Assembly (NCBI GenBank): GCA_025454815.1
Contig: JALONR010000012.1
Coordinates: 1 to 56,603, forward strand
Origin: Bacteroidales bacterium
GTDB lineage: Bacteria; Bacteroidota; Bacteroidia; Bacteroidales; VadinHA17
Reading direction: 5' to 3'
DNA length: 56,603 nucleotides
Shown: in pieces, positions 20,800-30,551 of the stretch
Position numbering within the stretch: the first letter of the stretch is position 1
Layout of the letters: each line of letters starts with the position of its first letter
The notes under the pieces: generated by a model
What the model saw: only the letters and a program-made list of their open reading frames with translations
Told to the model about the DNA's origin: nothing
Database searches by the model: none
Translations under genes and position numbers: made by a program

Positions 20800-21423
20800 T
20801 CAGGAAATAAGCTCTCTTCCCGAGTCTTTCAGCAGCCCAAGTGACCATTTGACTATCACGGCTGAACTTATAAGTGCTGCCACGGCATCAACGTATGGCA
20901 ATCCCCATATCATCGCTGTCACAAGCCCTGCAATAGCCGCCAGGCTCGTCACCGCATCTGCAAGGACATGGAGGTATGCCGCCCTGATGTTATTATCCTT
21001 TTCTTCATGGTCATGATGCAGAAGGAATGCACTGAGGATATTCACCCCCAGTCCTATAAAAGCAATCATTATGGCTTCCCTGTATTCAATGATGCGTGGG
21101 TTGATGAATCTGCCGATGGCTCCGGCAACGATCATCCCTGCAAAGATGAGTAGTATAAGTCCGCTGGTATAGCCCGAGAGGGTAAGCACCTTCTCCTTGC
21201 TGCCGGTAAATGAAGGGTTGGCCGTGAGTTTCTGGACCAGCACGTAGGCAGCCCAGCTGAGTCCTATTGCCAGCACATGCGAACCCATGTGAATACCGTC
21301 GGCCAGCAGCGCCATGGAGCCTGTAAGCCACCCCGCGATAATCTCCACTACCATCGTCACCGCAGTCAGCATTACCACCCAGCCGGTCCGTCTCTTGTTT
21401 TTTTCGATTGCAGTCACATACAA
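20800..21423 (-). CDS. CDF-family cation efflux protein, DmeF-like, lacking the C-terminal domain
   Basis: Inner-membrane divalent-metal/proton antiporter with six predicted helices. ALLADGIHMGSHVLAIGLSW (helix 2) and AAYLHVLADAVTSLAAIAGL (helix 5) carry the His/Asp metal-site residues and resemble the Co/Ni exporter DmeF. The segment HHDHEEKDNNIRAAYLHVLADA, with a short His-rich loop before helix 5, is typical of that group. At 207 residues it ends right after helix 6 (LLKDSGRELIS). The cytoplasmic dimerisation domain of about 90 residues is absent, and no continuation is seen in the other frames of the next 100 nt. Some short CDF proteins are natural, so it may still function. Metal specificity is inferred. 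Confidence 0.82.
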   Translation of the reverse strand: MYVTAIEKNKRRTGWVVMLTAVTMVVEIIAGWLTGSMALLADGIHMGSHVLAIGLSWAAYVLVQKLTANPSFTGSKEKVLTLSGYTSGLILLIFAGMIVAGAIGRFINPRIIEYREAIMIAFIGLGVNILSAFLLHHDHEEKDNNIRAAYLHVLADAVTSLAAIAGLVTAMIWGLPYVDAVAALISSAVIVKWSLGLLKDSGRELIS

Positions 21424-21594
21424 TAAACGGTAAGCTCTTTCCGATTGTTTAACCGTTCAAATATTTTTATCCTGGATTTTTAAGCGCCTCTTGACTCTTT
21501 TATGTGCTGATGACCGGAACCGGGAAACGCCAGGGAAGACGGGAAAATTCATTTCGCCTGCTGACAATTGACGGTTATCAGGGGCGATTGAACC

Positions 21595-24240
21595 CTAATC
21601 CTTTACTGCCACTGTTTTTCCCGTCAGACGCAATCTGGCCGTCACCGGCGGAGTACCCTGATCACCGGCCCCTGCTACGGTGCCCGGCTGTCTCCCTCCC
21701 ACGCAGATTGTAAACCAGCCTGGTTCAATCACTCTTGTCTCCCTGTTGTTTATAATTGAGAACTGCTCTGGTTTCAGGATAAACTCAACCCTCCTGCTCT
21801 CACCGGGTTCAAGCGTGATGCGGGTAAATCCCTCGAGCTGGCGCAAAGGCCTTGGAGTTGATGCTTTCTCGTCAGTAAGGTAAAGCTGTACAACTTCATC
21901 ACCGGCCATCTTACCGGTGTTTGTAACGTTGACTTTCACGCTGACTTCTCCGCCTGCCGCAACTGCGGGCGGTACTTCAAGGTCAGAATAGGCAAAAGTT
22001 GTATAGCTGAGACCATATCCGAACGGGTAAAGCGGGGTACCGGTGAAGTATCTGTATGTACGGTTGGTCATATCATACTCTTCAAATGGCGGCAGCTGTT
22101 CTACTGAACTGTAGTATGTTACCGGCAGGCGGCCGGCAGGATTGTAATCTCCGAAGAGGACGTCGGCAATGGCGTTGCCCCCCTCAACCCCGGGATAACC
22201 GGCCAGCAGAACGGCGTCTGCCTTCTCCTGAGCCAGTTGAGAGGAGACAGGGCCTCCGTTCATCAATATCACAATGACCGGTTTCCCGGTTGCAGTCAGC
22301 GCGGCAAGCAACTCCTCCTGGTTTGCCGGGAGGTTAAGGCTTGTGCGATCGCCGCCTGAGAAACCCTCTATGTGTATCCCCATCTCCTCACCCTCAAGTC
22401 TCTGCGAAAGACCCAGAACAGCTATTATCACATCAGCCCCCGATGCAACCCTGACAGCCTCCTCTTTCATACCTGCCCGCGGAAGCGCCCAGAGCAACTT
22501 CATGTCAGCATCGCCACTGTGGTTCCTGTACAATATTTCTATCTTCTTCCTTTCTCCTGCAACCAGGTCTACCTGCACCTCCTTGTGGAAGGCATGGTGC
22601 TCACCACGGTAACGCATGATTGTGTCACCGTCAACAATGATCTTATACTCAGATGACCCCCAGGCCCCAAGGGAGTACCGGCCCGTGACAGGGGGAACCA
22701 GCCAGGTGGTCCACCGTATGCCAAAATCATTTACCGGCATCAGGTGATGTGGCGAGTTGTTCTCCCAGTAGAAATCAATCATGTCATCTGTTCTTGTAAA
22801 GAGGGGCTCGCCTCTCATATCCCTGTTGCTGAAATACTCTCCCCTGACACCCTGTTTGCCTTCAGGTGTCATAAGATGGCAGGAAGGCACCGGAACCAGG
22901 TTATGTATCCCGGGAGCCAGGTCAGCCCCCTCGGCATAGACCACCTTCGCGCAATCAGATACTTTTGAAAGAATGCCGTCAAGGGCTGTTGCAGGATCTT
23001 TGGGTATCCCGTTGTAGTTTCCAACCAGCGCCTCCCAGTTATCTGCATTTGGCCCTACAACGGCTATTGTCCGCATATTGTCGCCCAGGGGGAGGACCCC
23101 GTTATTCTTGAGCAAAACAATCGATTCACGCGCTGCTCTCCTTGCCAGTGTCCTGTTGTAGTCAGAGCAATTTGCCTGGTAAGGGATCTGTGCATATTCA
23201 ACCATGCTGTCAGGATCAAACATCCCTAGCCTGAACCGGGCCAGCATAACCCTCTTAACCGCCCTGTCAAGATCAGCTTCGGTTATCAGCCCTTTGCCGA
23301 ATGCCTCCATAAGGTGTCTGTAGTCAACCCCGCATTCAAGGTCAGTGCCGGCTTTCAGTGCCAGCGCAGCTGCTTCTGCAGGACCTGCGGCATATCCCTG
23401 GAAATTGTAGAAATCAGATATAGCCCAGCAGTCTGACACGATGTAGCCCTCAAAACCCCAGTCATTCCTGAGGATCCCGTAAAGCTCCTCATTGGCGCAG
23501 GCAGGGTGCCCGCGGAACTGGTTGTAGGCACCCATCACCGAGTATACCTTTCCCTCCTTAACAAGTGTCCGGAACGCAGGAAGATAGGTCTCGCGAAGGT
23601 CACGCTCACTTACTTCGGCATTGAACTCATGCCTGAGGGGCTCAGGTCCTGAATGTACGGCATAGTGCTTCGCCGTGGCAATGGTCTTGAAATATTCAGG
23701 GTCTGAACCCTGCATACCCTGAACAAAGCGGAGACCCATCCTGCCGGTCAGATACGGATCCTCTCCGTAGGTCTCATGACCCCTCCCCCACCTGGGATCC
23801 CTGAAAATATTGATATTCGGCGACCAGAAGGTCAGGCCGTGGTAGATGCCAGGCTCATTCCTCCTGATAAATTCATGATACTTGGCCCTGGCCTCATCCG
23901 AGATTGCATTGGCAACATCAAGCATCAGCTCCTCATTCCAGCTGTTGGCAATGGTGATCGACTGGGGAAAAACCGTCGCATAGCCGGCCCTGGCAACACC
24001 ATGCAGAGCCTCATTCCACCAGTTGTACTCCGGGATGCCGAGACGCGGGATGGCTGGGGCGGTATAGAGCAGCTGCGCCGCCTTCTCCTCAAGGGTCATG
24101 CGGCCGACAAGGTCATTGACACGCATCTCAAACGAAAGGTCAGTATTGAGCCAGGCAGGACCCTGAGCATACTGGGTATTCATTATCGAAAACAGGAGAA
24201 TCGAAAAAAACAATTTCTTTTTCATCTTCGGAATATTCAT
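21595..24240 (-). CDS. Glycoside hydrolase family 3 beta-glycosidase with PA14 insert
   Basis: An 881-residue secreted enzyme with a signal peptide (MKKKLFFSILLFSIMNTQYAQ). The GH3 (alpha/beta)8 domain (about 30-330) has FWSPNINIFRDPRWGRGHETYGEDP, AKHYAVHSGPE and the nucleophile motif GYIVSDCWAISDF (Asp about 290). A PA14 domain (about 470-600, VRGEYFSNRDMRGEPLFTR...) is inserted in the alpha/beta sandwich domain. A fibronectin-III-like domain ends the protein (about 775-850). This architecture is usual for Bacteroidota beta-glucosidases and beta-xylosidases; xylosidase specificity is plausible. The ATG at 24240 is chosen because the longer frame to 24402 adds 54 unrelated residues and would overlap the divergent oxidoreductase gene. 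A minus-strand TAACTTTA just upstream may be its -7 box. Confidence 0.92.
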   Translation of the reverse strand: MNIPKMKKKLFFSILLFSIMNTQYAQGPAWLNTDLSFEMRVNDLVGRMTLEEKAAQLLYTAPAIPRLGIPEYNWWNEALHGVARAGYATVFPQSITIANSWNEELMLDVANAISDEARAKYHEFIRRNEPGIYHGLTFWSPNINIFRDPRWGRGHETYGEDPYLTGRMGLRFVQGMQGSDPEYFKTIATAKHYAVHSGPEPLRHEFNAEVSERDLRETYLPAFRTLVKEGKVYSVMGAYNQFRGHPACANEELYGILRNDWGFEGYIVSDCWAISDFYNFQGYAAGPAEAAALALKAGTDLECGVDYRHLMEAFGKGLITEADLDRAVKRVMLARFRLGMFDPDSMVEYAQIPYQANCSDYNRTLARRAARESIVLLKNNGVLPLGDNMRTIAVVGPNADNWEALVGNYNGIPKDPATALDGILSKVSDCAKVVYAEGADLAPGIHNLVPVPSCHLMTPEGKQGVRGEYFSNRDMRGEPLFTRTDDMIDFYWENNSPHHLMPVNDFGIRWTTWLVPPVTGRYSLGAWGSSEYKIIVDGDTIMRYRGEHHAFHKEVQVDLVAGERKKIEILYRNHSGDADMKLLWALPRAGMKEEAVRVASGADVIIAVLGLSQRLEGEEMGIHIEGFSGGDRTSLNLPANQEELLAALTATGKPVIVILMNGGPVSSQLAQEKADAVLLAGYPGVEGGNAIADVLFGDYNPAGRLPVTYYSSVEQLPPFEEYDMTNRTYRYFTGTPLYPFGYGLSYTTFAYSDLEVPPAVAAGGEVSVKVNVTNTGKMAGDEVVQLYLTDEKASTPRPLRQLEGFTRITLEPGESRRVEFILKPEQFSIINNRETRVIEPGWFTICVGGRQPGTVAGAGDQGTPPVTARLRLTGKTVAVKD

Positions 24241-24267
24241 GATAAGAATGTTAAAGTTAGTATTTAT

Positions 24268-24275
24268 TACCTTTG
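24268..24275 (+). promoter_or_regulatory. -7 box of the Gfo/Idh/MocA gene
   Basis: TACCTTTG matches TAnnTTTG exactly and lies about 50 nt before the ATG at 24324, in the 83-nt divergent region shared with the GH3 gene. Confidence 0.45.
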
Positions 24276-24323
24276 GAAAGAGCCATAAATGAACTTTCAG
24301 GTAATCCAAAAGACAGTCAGACC

Positions 24324-25670
24324 ATGAGCAACAGAAGAGACTTCGTAAGAAACAGCCTCCTGGCAACAGCAGGCATAGCAGGACTGGGACAGGTGACACC
24401 ACTCTACGGTGTTCCCGGAAGAAATGTGAGTCCGTCCGATAAGATAAGAGTGGCCCTTATCGGCGGTCGCAACATGGGATGGTCAAACCTTGAGACCTTC
24501 CTGAAGTTTCCGCAGGTGGAGTGTGTCTCGATATGTGACATCGATGATGAATGGCTCCATAAAAGGGCCGCCGATACCGAAAAAGCTTCCGGCAAAAAGC
24601 CGCGGCAGCTGGTTAAGGACTGGCGGAGAGTTACGGAGAACCCGGATGTGGATGCGGTGATCATCGCAACCCCGGACCACTGGCACTGCCTGCAGGCCAT
24701 AGCAGCAATGGAGGCGGGAAAGGATGTCTACTGCGAGAAACCGCTTGCCAACTCCATCGCCGAATGCGACGCTATGGTAAAGGCTGCCAGAAAGCATGAC
24801 AGGGTGGTTCAGACCGGCCAGTGGCAGCGAAGTGACCCACACTGGCAGGATGCCGTTGCATTCATCCATACCGGTAAGCTGGGAAGGATAAGAACGGTAA
24901 AAGTCTGGGCATACATGATCTGGAAGAAGACTCTGCCGGTACAGCCTAATGGCCCCGTACCCGCCGGAGTGGACTATGAAATGTGGCTCGGTCCGGCCCG
25001 GCACAGACCATTCAACCCCAACCGGTTCCACTATAACTTCCGTTATTTCTGGGATTATGCAGGCGGACTTATGTCTGACTGGGGCGTCCACCTGCTTGAC
25101 TATGCCCTCCTGGGGATGAAGGCAGACCTGCCGAAGGCGGTCTATACCGCAGGAGGAAAATTCGCCTACCCTGGTGACGCCATGGAGACACCAGACACCC
25201 TGCTCGCATCGTATGTATATGATGATTTCACCATCAGCTGGGACCATGCCTGCGGAATCAAGGACGGACCATACGGACGTGAGCACGGACTGGCATTTAT
25301 CGGAGAGAACGGCACCCTGGTGCTTGACCGTAATGGCTGGGAGGTTATCCCTGAGGTCGATTCTGCCCCACGCATGGAAGCCGTACCACTCAGGAAAAAA
25401 TCTGAGCAGATCGAGGGACAGGCTGTTGCAGGCGGAGGTCTGGCATCACACGTTGCTAACTTCCTTGACTGCATGACCACCCGTAAACTGCCAAACGCTG
25501 ATGTTGAAATAGGAGCGCGCGTGGCAAAGATGACACACCTGGCAAACGTCTCATGCAGGCTCGGCAAACCCCTGAACTGGAACAATGCAGCAAACAGGTT
25601 CGGTGAGGATGATGCCAACAACCTGATCAGGCCCTATTACAACGAACCCTGGAAGTTCCCACAGTATTAA
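24324..25670 (+). CDS. Tat-exported Gfo/Idh/MocA-family oxidoreductase
   Basis: A 448-residue NAD(P)-dependent sugar oxidoreductase with a twin-arginine signal (SNRRDFVRNSLLATAGIAGLG), so it is folded with its cofactor and then exported to the periplasm. The Rossmann domain begins with IRVALIGGRNMGWSN. The CEKPLANSIAECDAMV block (about residues 137-152) holds the catalytic EKP lysine. The C-terminal domain (about 160-430) contains SDWGVHLLDYAL, which supplies the usual H-x-x-D-type active-site residues. The ATG at 24324 is chosen because it starts the Tat signal. Together with the DUF1080 gene 107 nt downstream it resembles the 3-keto-glycoside pathway of Bacteroidota, in which the oxidoreductase oxidises C3 of a glycoside. 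Confidence 0.9.
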   Translation: MSNRRDFVRNSLLATAGIAGLGQVTPLYGVPGRNVSPSDKIRVALIGGRNMGWSNLETFLKFPQVECVSICDIDDEWLHKRAADTEKASGKKPRQLVKDWRRVTENPDVDAVIIATPDHWHCLQAIAAMEAGKDVYCEKPLANSIAECDAMVKAARKHDRVVQTGQWQRSDPHWQDAVAFIHTGKLGRIRTVKVWAYMIWKKTLPVQPNGPVPAGVDYEMWLGPARHRPFNPNRFHYNFRYFWDYAGGLMSDWGVHLLDYALLGMKADLPKAVYTAGGKFAYPGDAMETPDTLLASYVYDDFTISWDHACGIKDGPYGREHGLAFIGENGTLVLDRNGWEVIPEVDSAPRMEAVPLRKKSEQIEGQAVAGGGLASHVANFLDCMTTRKLPNADVEIGARVAKMTHLANVSCRLGKPLNWNNAANRFGEDDANNLIRPYYNEPWKFPQY

Positions 25671-25777
25671 CAAGTACCAATTTCCGGAATAGAGCTTACC
25701 CGGGCATTGACCCTCAATGGGATGTGACTGTTCTTTTAATGTTTATCCAAAAAATGAAATAAAAATCAAATAAACTG

Positions 25778-27124
25778 ATGAAACAAAAACTTCTTCTCTC
25801 CGCACTGGCCCTGATCATTATGTTTTCCGGCTGCAAACAGTCAGACTGGCATGACCTGTTCAACGGCACCGATTTTTCGGGATTTGTTCAGAGAGGCGGC
25901 CAGGCAGAATTTATTGCTGAAAACGGCGTAATGGTGGGCATTTCCACCCCTGACACTCCAAACAGCTTCATGTGTACAACTGAAGAATACTCTGACTTTA
26001 TCCTGGAATTCGAAGTAAAGGTTGACACGCTCCTCAATTCGGGGATACAGATCCGCAGCCACAGCCGTGACAATGCCGGCAGGGAGCTCGTTTACGGATA
26101 CCAGGTTGAGATCGATCCTACTGCCAGGGGATGGAGCGGCGGTATATACGATGAGGCAAGGAGAGGTTGGCTCTACCCTGTCACCCCAAACAACCAGGCC
26201 GCAGTCAGGTCATTCGACAGGCACGGATGGAACAGCTACCGCGTGGAGGCTGTCGGAAACAGGATCAGGACATGGGTCAATGGCATTCCGGTTGCTGACC
26301 TGGTTGATGATACCGACTCATCAGGCTTCATAGGCTTCCAGGTTCATGCAGTGGCTGATGAGCTGGCCGGCACACGCGTGGAGTGGAAAAATATCAGGAT
26401 CGTAACTGAAAACCTCGATAAATATGCCTGGCCTGACACAGCAGGGATATACCAGGCAAACTTCATCCCGAACACCCTTACCGGAAGAGAAATGTCCGAT
26501 GGCTGGAAGCTGCTGTTTGACGGCAAAACCACTGCCGGCTGGCGCGGAGCCCATAAGGATGCTTTCCCTGAATCAGGCTGGGTCATCGAAGACGGCTGCC
26601 TGAAAGTCCTTGCTTCCGGAGGCGCAGAATCAAAGGCAGGTGGTGATATTGTCACCGTTGACCAGTATGGTAACTTCGATCTCTTTTTTGAGTTCCTGAT
26701 CACTGAAGGAGCCAACAGCGGGGTAAAGTATTTTGTTACCGAGGCATACCCCACTGCCGGGTCTGCAATAGGCCTTGAATACCAGGTGCTGGACGATCAG
26801 CGACACCCTGATGCCAAAATGGGGCGTGACGGTAACCGGACCGTTGCATCACTTTATGATCTGATCCCTGCCGCCAACAAGAGATTCAATGGCGTGGGGC
26901 AATGGAATGCCGCTCATATCGTCTCACTGAACGGACATGTTGAACACTGGCTTAATGGCTTCAAGGTCCTTGAATACGAGAGAGGCAGCGATGAATACCG
27001 CCGCCTGGTAAGCGAAAGCAAGTACAAGGATTTCGCCGGATTCGGCGAGGCGGAAAAGGGACATATCCTCCTCCAGGACCACGGAGACGAGGTCTGGTTC
27101 CGGAGTATCAAGATCAGGCAGTAG
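25778..27124 (+). CDS. Tandem DUF1080 (3-keto-disaccharide hydrolase) lipoprotein
   Basis: A 448-residue lipoprotein (MKQKLLLSALALIIMFSGC, lipid Cys at about 19) with two DUF1080 domains, which have a concanavalin-like jelly-roll fold. Domain 1 (about 25-208) begins WHDLFNGTDFSGFVQRGG and has SGIQIRSHSRDN. Domain 2 (about 240-448) begins GWKLLFDGKTTAGWRGAH and has NSGVKYFVTEAY and ILLQDHGDEVWFRSIKI. Members of this family cleave 3-keto-glycosides made by Gfo/Idh/MocA oxidoreductases. The preceding gene encodes exactly such an enzyme, so the pair probably forms a periplasmic oxidise-then-cleave unit. The sugar is not indicated. A long inverted repeat follows the stop codon. Confidence 0.9.
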   Translation: MKQKLLLSALALIIMFSGCKQSDWHDLFNGTDFSGFVQRGGQAEFIAENGVMVGISTPDTPNSFMCTTEEYSDFILEFEVKVDTLLNSGIQIRSHSRDNAGRELVYGYQVEIDPTARGWSGGIYDEARRGWLYPVTPNNQAAVRSFDRHGWNSYRVEAVGNRIRTWVNGIPVADLVDDTDSSGFIGFQVHAVADELAGTRVEWKNIRIVTENLDKYAWPDTAGIYQANFIPNTLTGREMSDGWKLLFDGKTTAGWRGAHKDAFPESGWVIEDGCLKVLASGGAESKAGGDIVTVDQYGNFDLFFEFLITEGANSGVKYFVTEAYPTAGSAIGLEYQVLDDQRHPDAKMGRDGNRTVASLYDLIPAANKRFNGVGQWNAAHIVSLNGHVEHWLNGFKVLEYERGSDEYRRLVSESKYKDFAGFGEAEKGHILLQDHGDEVWFRSIKIRQ

Positions 27125-27130
27125 TCAAAA

Positions 27131-27190
27131 GGCAACAGGCAATAGTGACAAAAAACGAGATATTATTGTCAACACTACTGCCTGTTGCCT
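27131..27190. terminator. Long imperfect inverted repeat between convergent genes
   Basis: GGCAACAGGCA-ATAGTG-ACA (27131-27150) is complementary, with small bulges, to TGTCAACACTACTGCCTGTTGCC (27167-27189). It lies between the convergent DUF1080 and galM stop codons and is the likely bidirectional terminator. Confidence 0.65.
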
Positions 27191-27217
27191 GCAGCCTTTT
27201 GCCTTTATTGTAACCTT

Positions 27218-28348
27218 CTACCGTACCCCAAACTTATAGGTAGTACTCGTCAGGAACGGCTCCTCCGGGGTCAGAATTACTGACGGGAATGAAGCCTGGT
27301 TGGGGCTGTCAGGATAATGCTGCGTTTCAAGGCACAGGCCTGAGCGATACTGGTACACCTTTCCTCCGCGGCCTGTCTGTGTTCCGTTGAGGAAGTTGCC
27401 GGTATAGAGCTGCACGCCGGGCTGATCAGTGATAACCTGCAGAACCCTGCCTGTGGAAGGATCATATACCTCTGCATCAACCTGCTCAACATTGTCAAGC
27501 ACAAAATTGTGATCATAACCTCCGCCAAGGACCAGCTGGTCATATTCCTCACCGATCCTCTCACCTACCAGGTGCGGGGTGCGGAAATCAAACGGAGTCC
27601 CTTCAACCGGCCTCAGTTCACCTGTGGGTATAAGGGTTGAGTCAACAGGGGTAAATGCCGACGCCCTTATCAAGACCTCATGGTCTAGGATATCTCCAAC
27701 ACCTGCGCCATGCAGGTTAAAGTAGGCATGATTTGTAATATTCAATACGGTTCTCCGGTCAGTGGTGACCTTGTAATCCATAATGATCTCGTTATCATCG
27801 GTCCAGGTATAAACCACCTCGGCAACGACGTTGCCCGGGTAACCCTCCTCCATATCAGGCTTGTTGTAGGTGAACTTCACTGCAGGATAGTCAGTATTCT
27901 TCAGAACCTCGGCCGTCCAGACCCTGCTGTGCCAGCCGGTGGGACCTCCGTGAAGGGTATTTGGTCCATTATTGAGTGCAAGAGTATACTCAACATCGTC
28001 AAGGGTGAATTTCCCTTTTGCAATACGGTTGGCATACTGGCCCACAACCTTGCCGAAATAGAGATCACCGTTGAGATAACCATCAAAACTGTCATAACCA
28101 AAGGTCACATTGGCTTTGTTCCCGTCCCTGTCAGGAACACTGATCTCAACGATTGTTGCCCCGTAGTTTGTGAGCTTTATAATATCACCCTGCTTGTTTG
28201 TGAGTGTGTAAAGGAATACTTCCTTTCCTTCAAATGAACCGAAATCTTCAGTTGTTACCATTTCTTTTGCCTTGTTAGTTCCGCATGAGTCCAAGCCAAT
28301 CATGACAAGTGCCGTTGCCGTTAATAAAATTAGTCGTCCTGTTTTCAT
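27218..28348 (-). CDS. galM: Aldose 1-epimerase (galactose mutarotase), lipoprotein
   Basis: Interconverts alpha and beta anomers of free aldoses. A 376-residue protein with a lipoprotein signal (MKTGRLILLTATALVMIGLDSC), so it acts in the periplasm. Motifs match GalM: KLTNYGATIVEISVPDRDG, the VGQYANRIAKGKF arginine, LNNGPNTLHGGPTGWHSRVW, NITNHAYFNLHG with the catalytic His, GGGYDHNFVL, and the C-terminal QHYPDSPNQASFPSVILTPEE with the catalytic Glu. It follows the GH51 gene by 262 nt, with its own -7 box in between. In this context it probably equilibrates released arabinofuranose and arabinopyranose anomers before import. Bacteroidota GalM proteins are often exported. Confidence 0.93.
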   Translation of the reverse strand: MKTGRLILLTATALVMIGLDSCGTNKAKEMVTTEDFGSFEGKEVFLYTLTNKQGDIIKLTNYGATIVEISVPDRDGNKANVTFGYDSFDGYLNGDLYFGKVVGQYANRIAKGKFTLDDVEYTLALNNGPNTLHGGPTGWHSRVWTAEVLKNTDYPAVKFTYNKPDMEEGYPGNVVAEVVYTWTDDNEIIMDYKVTTDRRTVLNITNHAYFNLHGAGVGDILDHEVLIRASAFTPVDSTLIPTGELRPVEGTPFDFRTPHLVGERIGEEYDQLVLGGGYDHNFVLDNVEQVDAEVYDPSTGRVLQVITDQPGVQLYTGNFLNGTQTGRGGKVYQYRSGLCLETQHYPDSPNQASFPSVILTPEEPFLTSTTYKFGVR

Positions 28349-28468
28349 TCGTTTATGAGTTGTTTAACTTATTGACCGAAAAGAACCTCCATGCAATATC
28401 CTGATCAAATCCCTCCATGGTTACCTGTATGATCAGGTTTTATTTGCCAGGGATTACACAGGTATCCG

Positions 28469-28476
28469 CAAATATA
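28469..28476 (-). promoter_or_regulatory. -7 box of galM
   Basis: TATATTTG on the minus strand (perfect TAnnTTTG) about 120 nt before the galM start codon. Confidence 0.4.
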
Positions 28477-28610
28477 CATCTTTGCTCCATACTGTTCAGC
28501 ACAGCCCGCCAGGAGTCACATCAAGGTCACGACCGTTACTTATATTTGTATTACTCAATGCCACCTATGCTGGGTTGACTCCCCAAACATCAACATCACA
28601 ATTGTGCGTG

Positions 28611-30170
28611 TCACTCAACGGTCAGCACAGTCACCGATGCGGGCGCGACAGACAGGCTCAGGATGTTATTCCTGATCCGGGCACCCCTGAAAGGCTCGGG
28701 TTTTACCGTATCACTCTTCTCAAAGGTGTTGTGCGCATTGACGGCATCGCCCCTTAAAACCCTTCCGGTCACTGAATCATATTCTCCGCCACGCAGATCA
28801 ACCAGGATTTCAGTCTCCCTGACCGGATCCACATTCACTATGGTGATGTTTACTTTCCCGTTCTTATCCCTTGATGCTGAGGCGCTCAGAGCGGGCACAT
28901 CATGGCCGTCAAGTGAATAGTTGCCGCAATGCATGTGGAGTGGAAGCAGTGTGGCATCATGATGGGCTTTATACATTTCAAAAACATGATAGGTGGGTGT
29001 CAGTATCATCTTCTCACCGTCAGTGAGGATGAGCGACTGCAATACGTTCACCGTCTGCGCTATGTTGGCCATTCTGATCCTCCCGCACCGTTCATTGAAG
29101 TAGTTAAGTGAAAGCCCGGCAACAATTGCATCACGCATTGAGTTCTGCTGGTAGAGAAACCCGGGATTGGTGCCCGGCTCCACATCCCACCAAGTACCCC
29201 ACTCGTCAACCACCAGGGCCACCCTGCGGTCAGGATCATACCTGTCCATCACGTTGATATGCCTGTCAAGGGCCTTTTCCACATTCAGACAACGCTCCAC
29301 TGTTTCAAAATACTCCTTCTCTCCGAACTGCGTTGCAGAACCCTTTTTGTTCCAGTTGGTGGTGTAGTAGTGAAGCGATATTCCCCACATCATCCAGTGA
29401 GGTATCTTCTTCATCAGGGTCTCGGTCCAGTTATAGTCTGTGGAGTTTGCTCCTCCGGCCACCTTCAGCAGTCGGTTATCGCCGTAATCACGTGTATAGG
29501 TGGCATACCTGCGGTACTGGTCAGCATAGAAGTCGGCTGTCATGTTGCCGCCACAGCCCCAGTTCTCATTGCCCACACCCCAGTATTTAACGTTCCACGC
29601 TTTCTCCCTGCCGTTGCTGCGGCGCAGGTCTGCCATGGGGCTCACACCCTCAACATTGACATACTCAACCCACTTCGACATCTCTTCAACTGATCCGCTT
29701 CCAACATTGCCGCAGATATACGGTTCAGCACCGAGCTGTTCACACAGATCAAGGAATTCATGCGTTCCAAAGCTGTTATCTTCCGTTACGCCGCCCCAGT
29801 GGGTATTGATCATCTTCGGCCTCTTTTCACGAGGGCCAATGCCATCCATCCAGTGGTATTCATCTGCAAAGCAGCCGCCCGGCCAGCGGAGGTTCGGTAT
29901 CTGCGTCCTCTTAAGCGCCTCCACGATATCATCCCTGATGCCGCGGGTATTGGGTATGGCGCTGTTTTCGCCCACCCAGAAACCTCCATAGATGCACCTT
30001 CCAAGATGCTCCGAAAAGTGACCATAGATATGACGACTGATGGTCTCCGTACCAAGGTCAGTATCGATAATAAGGCTTGCCATGGCAGCTTCGGATGCCT
30101 TCTGGCCTGTTGCAGCAGTTGTCATTCCCAGGACAATGATTGAGGCGGTAATTGCTTTTCTGTACTGCAT
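28611..30170 (-). CDS. Alpha-L-arabinofuranosidase, GH51
   Basis: A 519-residue GH51 enzyme with a signal peptide ([23 protein letters not shown]). It removes terminal alpha-L-arabinofuranosyl residues from arabinan, arabinoxylan or their oligosaccharides with retention of configuration. The protein has the catalytic TIM barrel and the C-terminal beta-sandwich but no N-terminal carbohydrate-binding domain. Motifs: [48 protein letters not shown] with the acid/base Glu of GNEN (about 203), and [10 protein letters not shown] with the nucleophile Glu (about 324). It is preceded by a possible terminator at 30350-30364 and so may be a separate transcript from GH127/GH51 upstream. No AraR box is seen before it. 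Confidence 0.93.
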   Translation of the reverse strand: MQYRKAITASIIVLGMTTAATGQKASEAAMASLIIDTDLGTETISRHIYGHFSEHLGRCIYGGFWVGENSAIPNTRGIRDDIVEALKRTQIPNLRWPGGCFADEYHWMDGIGPREKRPKMINTHWGGVTEDNSFGTHEFLDLCEQLGAEPYICGNVGSGSVEEMSKWVEYVNVEGVSPMADLRRSNGREKAWNVKYWGVGNENWGCGGNMTADFYADQYRRYATYTRDYGDNRLLKVAGGANSTDYNWTETLMKKIPHWMMWGISLHYYTTNWNKKGSATQFGEKEYFETVERCLNVEKALDRHINVMDRYDPDRRVALVVDEWGTWWDVEPGTNPGFLYQQNSMRDAIVAGLSLNYFNERCGRIRMANIAQTVNVLQSLILTDGEKMILTPTYHVFEMYKAHHDATLLPLHMHCGNYSLDGHDVPALSASASRDKNGKVNITIVNVDPVRETEILVDLRGGEYDSVTGRVLRGDAVNAHNTFEKSDTVKPEPFRGARIRNNILSLSVAPASVTVLTVE

Positions 30171-30551
30171 GCTAAACTTGTTTGTCTATCATAAAGATAA
30201 AACAAAAATCAACTTAATTCCTTCGCTGGGGTATCTGTCATGGACCCTGTATGAAATGCAGCAACAGACAACCATGTCAGGGTGTTATTCTGATGTTGAA
30301 CTCAAAGGTGGCGGTGTACTTATTCTATGCCTCCCCAAAAAAAACTCGTGTCAGGTTCCCTGACCAGGAAAAATCATTATACTGTAAAAACAGGTGAGCG
30401 TGGAAACCCGCCGGAGTCTGCTGCACTGGAAAACTCGCCGGCACCTGCTGACCTGCTTCTCCCTGGCCGCGGAGGGTCAGAGAAAAGCAGGTTATGATCA
30501 GCAATCAAAGGATAATAAAAACCTTTTAGCGAAGTTCCGATTCCGGACATA
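30171..30551. other. Intergenic region between GH127 and GH51, no gene recognised
   Basis: A gap of 381 bp. The half near GH127 (30400-30500) is G/C-rich but shows no convincing coding frame on either strand. A weak intrinsic terminator for the minus strand is at 30337-30364. The 170 nt before the GH51 ATG hold an A/T-rich leader with a TATCTTTA that could be a -7 box. Confidence 0.5.
30337..30364 (-). terminator. Possible terminator after the GH51-GH127 unit
   Basis: On the minus strand GTCAGG-GAA-CCTGAC (30364-30350) is followed after 5 nt by eight T residues (30344-30337). The stem is only 6 bp and lies 188 nt beyond the GH127 stop codon. Confidence 0.4.

Noticed and set aside
21595..24402. 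GH3 start at 24402
   Set aside because: The extra 54 residues are unlike a GH3 N-terminus and would overlap the divergent oxidoreductase start; the signal peptide begins at 24240 or 24225.
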